A DNA stretch of 64,000 nt from MADRE3 sp963718195 (GTDB lineage: Bacteria; Desulfobacterota; Desulfobulbia; Desulfobulbales; Desulfocapsaceae), in assembly GCA_963718195.1 (NCBI GenBank), contig CAVQYQ010000006.1, forward strand, positions 620,001 to 684,000, written 5' to 3'. Below the pieces are notes generated by a model. It had not been told where the DNA came from. It searched no databases and saw only the letters and a program-made list of their open reading frames with translations. Shown piece after piece: positions 61,519 to 64,000 of this stretch. The number at the start of each line of letters is the position of its first letter. Position 1 is the stretch's first letter. The position numbers and the translations under genes were made by a program.

Positions 61519-64000
61519 ATGGATCGTCTCAATGATCACAAGTGGTTTACTTCTGGCAAAAAAGGGAATACAAAACGTGTTGTTGTCTGGGGAACACCGT
61601 ATCGTTTTTCAGACTATTTTTTGCTTAATGGTAAAAGCTTGCTGGGGGATAAAGGTAACGTGAATTTTCCTGTCAATTTCGCCGATATTACTGAAATCAT
61701 GAGTAAAGCCCATGAACAGGGGCGTGATTTTCTCTATGAGTATGAGGTGTATTCACTTCTGTCTTTTTCCGGTGCCGAGACGGTGCCGATATGTATGCTG
61801 GTTCAGCGTAATGATCGAATAGCGGACGAGGACTTGAAGCGGTTTCCCGGCGACAAAGTGGTGATCAAGATTGTCTCGCCGACGATACTGCATAAAACAG
61901 AAGTACAGGGCGTTCAGGTTGTTGAACACCAGCCTGACAAGATTCGCTCTACCATCAGGCGAATGCTCTACGAGGTCCCTGAAAACTATACTGCCTGGTT
62001 CGAACGTAATAGAGATGCCATGGTGCCCGCTTACCAGGGACTGGCAGCAGAAGAGCTGACTGCAGCTGTGGGCAAAGATATCAAAGGAGTTCTGCTGGTT
62101 CAATATATGCCGCCTGACTCTGAAGCATTTGGCAATGAGCTCATTGTAAGCCTGAGGGCAACACGTGAGTTTGGTATGGTGATCACCGCTGGTCTGGGGG
62201 GAACCGACACCGAACTGTATGCCCGTCGTTTCAGAAAGGACCAGGCAGTTGTCACCGGTTCGACAATTATGCATGACGGACATTCATTTTTTCAACTCTT
62301 CCGTCGGACCATCGCCTACAGGAAGCTGGCTGGATTGACCAGGGGCCAGCGGCGAATCGTAACTGATGAGCAGTTGGTCGAGTGTTTTGATTCTTTTATC
62401 CGGATGGGAAATTACTTTTCACCATCCGCCAGCAGCGGGTTTCAACTACTCGAACTTGAGGTAAACCCGTTTGCTTTCAGCGATTACCTGATGATACCAC
62501 TGGATGGGCTCTGTACCTTTTCGTCATCCGCAAGATCAGCTAAATCTCGACCAGTAGCTCATATTGACCAGCTCCTGCACCCAGAGCGTATTGGAATTAT
62601 TGGTGTCTCTTCAAGTCGAAAGAATTTCGGCCGGATCATTCTTGACAATATCCTGGCAGAAGGATTCTCTCCTGAGGCCGTCACGATTATTCACGAACAG
62701 CAGAAAGAGATCGCCGGGGTCTCCTGTATTCCTGGTCTGGAGGCTTTGCCAGAACCATTTGATCTTTTAATTGTCGCGGTCGGCGCTGCCCATGTTCCAG
62801 AGCTCATTGACCAGATTATTTTGCACGGCGCGGCTGTTTCGGTAATGTTGATTTCAGGTGGACTTGGTGAAACGGTTGAAAGCAGAGACCGTGCCGAACA
62901 CGTCGTTCAGTCGATTAACCGTGGTCGTGAAGAAGGAGCGACTGTGCCGGTTGTGCTCGGAGCCAACTGCATGGGGGTAATCTCACATCCCGGCAACTAT
63001 GATACCTGGTTTATCCCGGAGGAGAAGTTGCCCAAAGACAGGGGCGGCGGATATCGACGTTCAGCACTGATCAGTCAATCAGGTGCTTTTATGCTGCACA
63101 GGAGCCACCAGTGTCCCGAATTAAAGCCCGCCTATATGATTTCAATGGGGAACCAGACGGATCTTACCCTGGGCGATATGGTAAAATACTTTAAGGATTC
63201 TGACCGGGTTGATGTCATTGCCGTCTACGTCGAGGGGTTCAGAGATGCTGACGGGCTGGAATTCTGCCTGGCAGTCAGGGAGGCTGTCATTGCCGGCAAA
63301 GAGGTGATTTTTTATAAGGCCGGCCGGACCCCGGAAGGAAAGGCTGCCACTAGCGGCCATACCGCTTCGCTTGCTGGAGACTATATGGTTTGCGAGAGTT
63401 GTGTCCGTCAGGCCGGCGCAATGGTGGCACGAACCTTTTCTGAATTCCAGGAGCTGTTTTTCCTGGCTGAAACACAGAGCAGAAAAGTCATTTCCGGAAA
63501 TCGCCTTGGTGCTGTCAGCGGTGCTGGGTTCGAGGCCGTGGGGATGGCTGACTCTATTGATTCAGATGATTATCACATGCAACTTGCCAGATTCTCAGGA
63601 ACAACAAACAGCAGAATAAAACAGATTCTGACGGAAAAACAGCTTGATTCGCTGGTGACGGTGGCTAATCCGCTCGATATTAATCCGGCAGCCGATGATG
63701 AAACCCATGCACGTATCGCTGAAATCATACTCGATGATAGCGGGGTTGATGCGATTGTGGTGAGCCTGGATCCGCTTTCTCCTGCAATGCGGACGCTGCA
63801 TGACCCTGAGTCCAGGAACTATGATATGGATGAAGAGGGGAGCATCAAGGCAAGAATGATTGCCCTGGCTGAAAAGAGCGTAAAACCGATCGTAACGGTC
63901 GTAGACGGCGGAAGAATGTTCGATCCCCTGCGGGATTCATTAATTGAGCAAGGAATCCCGGTTTTCCGGGTCTGTGACCATGCCGTGGCCACCCTGGCTC
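61519..64000 (+). CDS. ADP-forming acyl-CoA synthetase, 3' end outside window
   Basis: An open frame of 827 residues that reaches the window end. The first codon ATG directly follows an in-frame TGA, so the start cannot lie further upstream. The N-terminal part is an ATP-grasp domain (VVIKIVSPTILHKTEVQGVQ). A CoA-binding domain follows from about 350 (ERIGIIGVSSSRKNFG), then the succinyl-CoA ligase-like part with the phospho-His at 614 in TSGHTASLAGD. This is the beta-alpha order of single-chain NDP-forming acyl-CoA synthetases. It makes ATP from an acyl-CoA, or the reverse. Divergent from an Lrp-type regulator. Confidence 0.92.
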   Translation, partial: MDRLNDHKWFTSGKKGNTKRVVVWGTPYRFSDYFLLNGKSLLGDKGNVNFPVNFADITEIMSKAHEQGRDFLYEYEVYSLLSFSGAETVPICMLVQRNDRIADEDLKRFPGDKVVIKIVSPTILHKTEVQGVQVVEHQPDKIRSTIRRMLYEVPENYTAWFERNRDAMVPAYQGLAAEELTAAVGKDIKGVLLVQYMPPDSEAFGNELIVSLRATREFGMVITAGLGGTDTELYARRFRKDQAVVTGSTIMHDGHSFFQLFRRTIAYRKLAGLTRGQRRIVTDEQLVECFDSFIRMGNYFSPSASSGFQLLELEVNPFAFSDYLMIPLDGLCTFSSSARSAKSRPVAHIDQLLHPERIGIIGVSSSRKNFGRIILDNILAEGFSPEAVTIIHEQQKEIAGVSCIPGLEALPEPFDLLIVAVGAAHVPELIDQIILHGAAVSVMLISGGLGETVESRDRAEHVVQSINRGREEGATVPVVLGANCMGVISHPGNYDTWFIPEEKLPKDRGGGYRRSALISQSGAFMLHRSHQCPELKPAYMISMGNQTDLTLGDMVKYFKDSDRVDVIAVYVEGFRDADGLEFCLAVREAVIAGKEVIFYKAGRTPEGKAATSGHTASLAGDYMVCESCVRQAGAMVARTFSEFQELFFLAETQSRKVISGNRLGAVSGAGFEAVGMADSIDSDDYHMQLARFSGTTNSRIKQILTEKQLDSLVTVANPLDINPAADDETHARIAEIILDDSGVDAIVVSLDPLSPAMRTLHDPESRNYDMDEEGSIKARMIALAEKSVKPIVTVVDGGRMFDPLRDSLIEQGIPVFRVCDHAVATLA

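Overview
The window reads as an ordinary chromosomal stretch from a Gram-negative anaerobe or facultative anaerobe. I infer Desulfobacterota, most likely a Desulfobulbales-type sulfate or sulfur metaboliser. The evidence is two five-heme c-type cytochromes, two sigma-54 promoters, a ferredoxin-nitroreductase fusion, a C_GCAxxG_C_C redox protein, an ADP-forming acyl-CoA synthetase, lipoproteins and outer-membrane-type sequences. There is no rRNA, no recognisable tRNA, no CRISPR array and no intact insertion sequence. Placement is inference from gene content only.

Layout. 1-10 kb: the end of a hybrid histidine kinase, an SlyD-like isomerase, a radical SAM protein, a Tim44-like protein, PdxH, RtcB, an RluA-type pseudouridine synthase split into two overlapping frames, SrkA-type kinase and a spermidine-synthase-like protein. 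10-16 kb: a lone receiver protein, a molybdenum-carrier-like protein overlapping a ferredoxin-nitroreductase, an orphan RapZ C-terminal domain and a large MMPL/RND exporter. 16-20.4 kb is the most accessory-looking part: an EEP-family phosphatase/nuclease, a patatin-like lipoprotein, decayed coding remnants, and a ZraP-like periplasmic protein behind a sigma-54 promoter with two 15-bp palindromes. 20-31 kb: an aldo/keto reductase, GloB, a three-gene ABC importer of the TrpXYZ type, small enzymes, Hsp20, a tandem ribbon-helix-helix-like protein, a sirtuin and an MFS transporter. 31-46 kb: a MoxR ATPase with VWA partner, a ParB-domain protein, an APH-P-loop kinase fusion, a MATE exporter, a lipid-related group (thioesterase, WHy lipoprotein, membrane GDPD, PLA2-like protein), YghZ, a frameshifted pentaheme cytochrome and Ada. 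46-64 kb: a second MoxR/VWA pair (CbbQ/NorD type), a complete divergent pspF-pspABC stress module, a ynjBCD-ynjF-type ABC operon, a YpfJ-type metalloprotease, a second pentaheme cytochrome interrupted by one in-frame UGA, and an Lrp-type regulator divergent from an ADP-forming acyl-CoA synthetase that runs off the end.

How the genes fit together. Envelope stress and envelope maintenance are a theme: Psp proteins, ZraP-like chaperone, Hsp20, YpfJ, lipoproteins and lipid enzymes. Both sigma-54 promoters control such genes. Periplasmic electron transfer is represented by the two cytochromes.

The strongest signals for a second look are: the in-frame UGA in the cytochrome at 59630-60868, which is followed by a SECIS-like stem-loop and intact coding sequence in the same frame, so the protein may be a selenocysteine-containing multiheme cytochrome; the palindromic activator sites and sigma-54 promoter of the zraP-like gene; and a perfect 13-bp direct repeat spaced by three helical turns between the Lrp-type regulator and the acyl-CoA synthetase.
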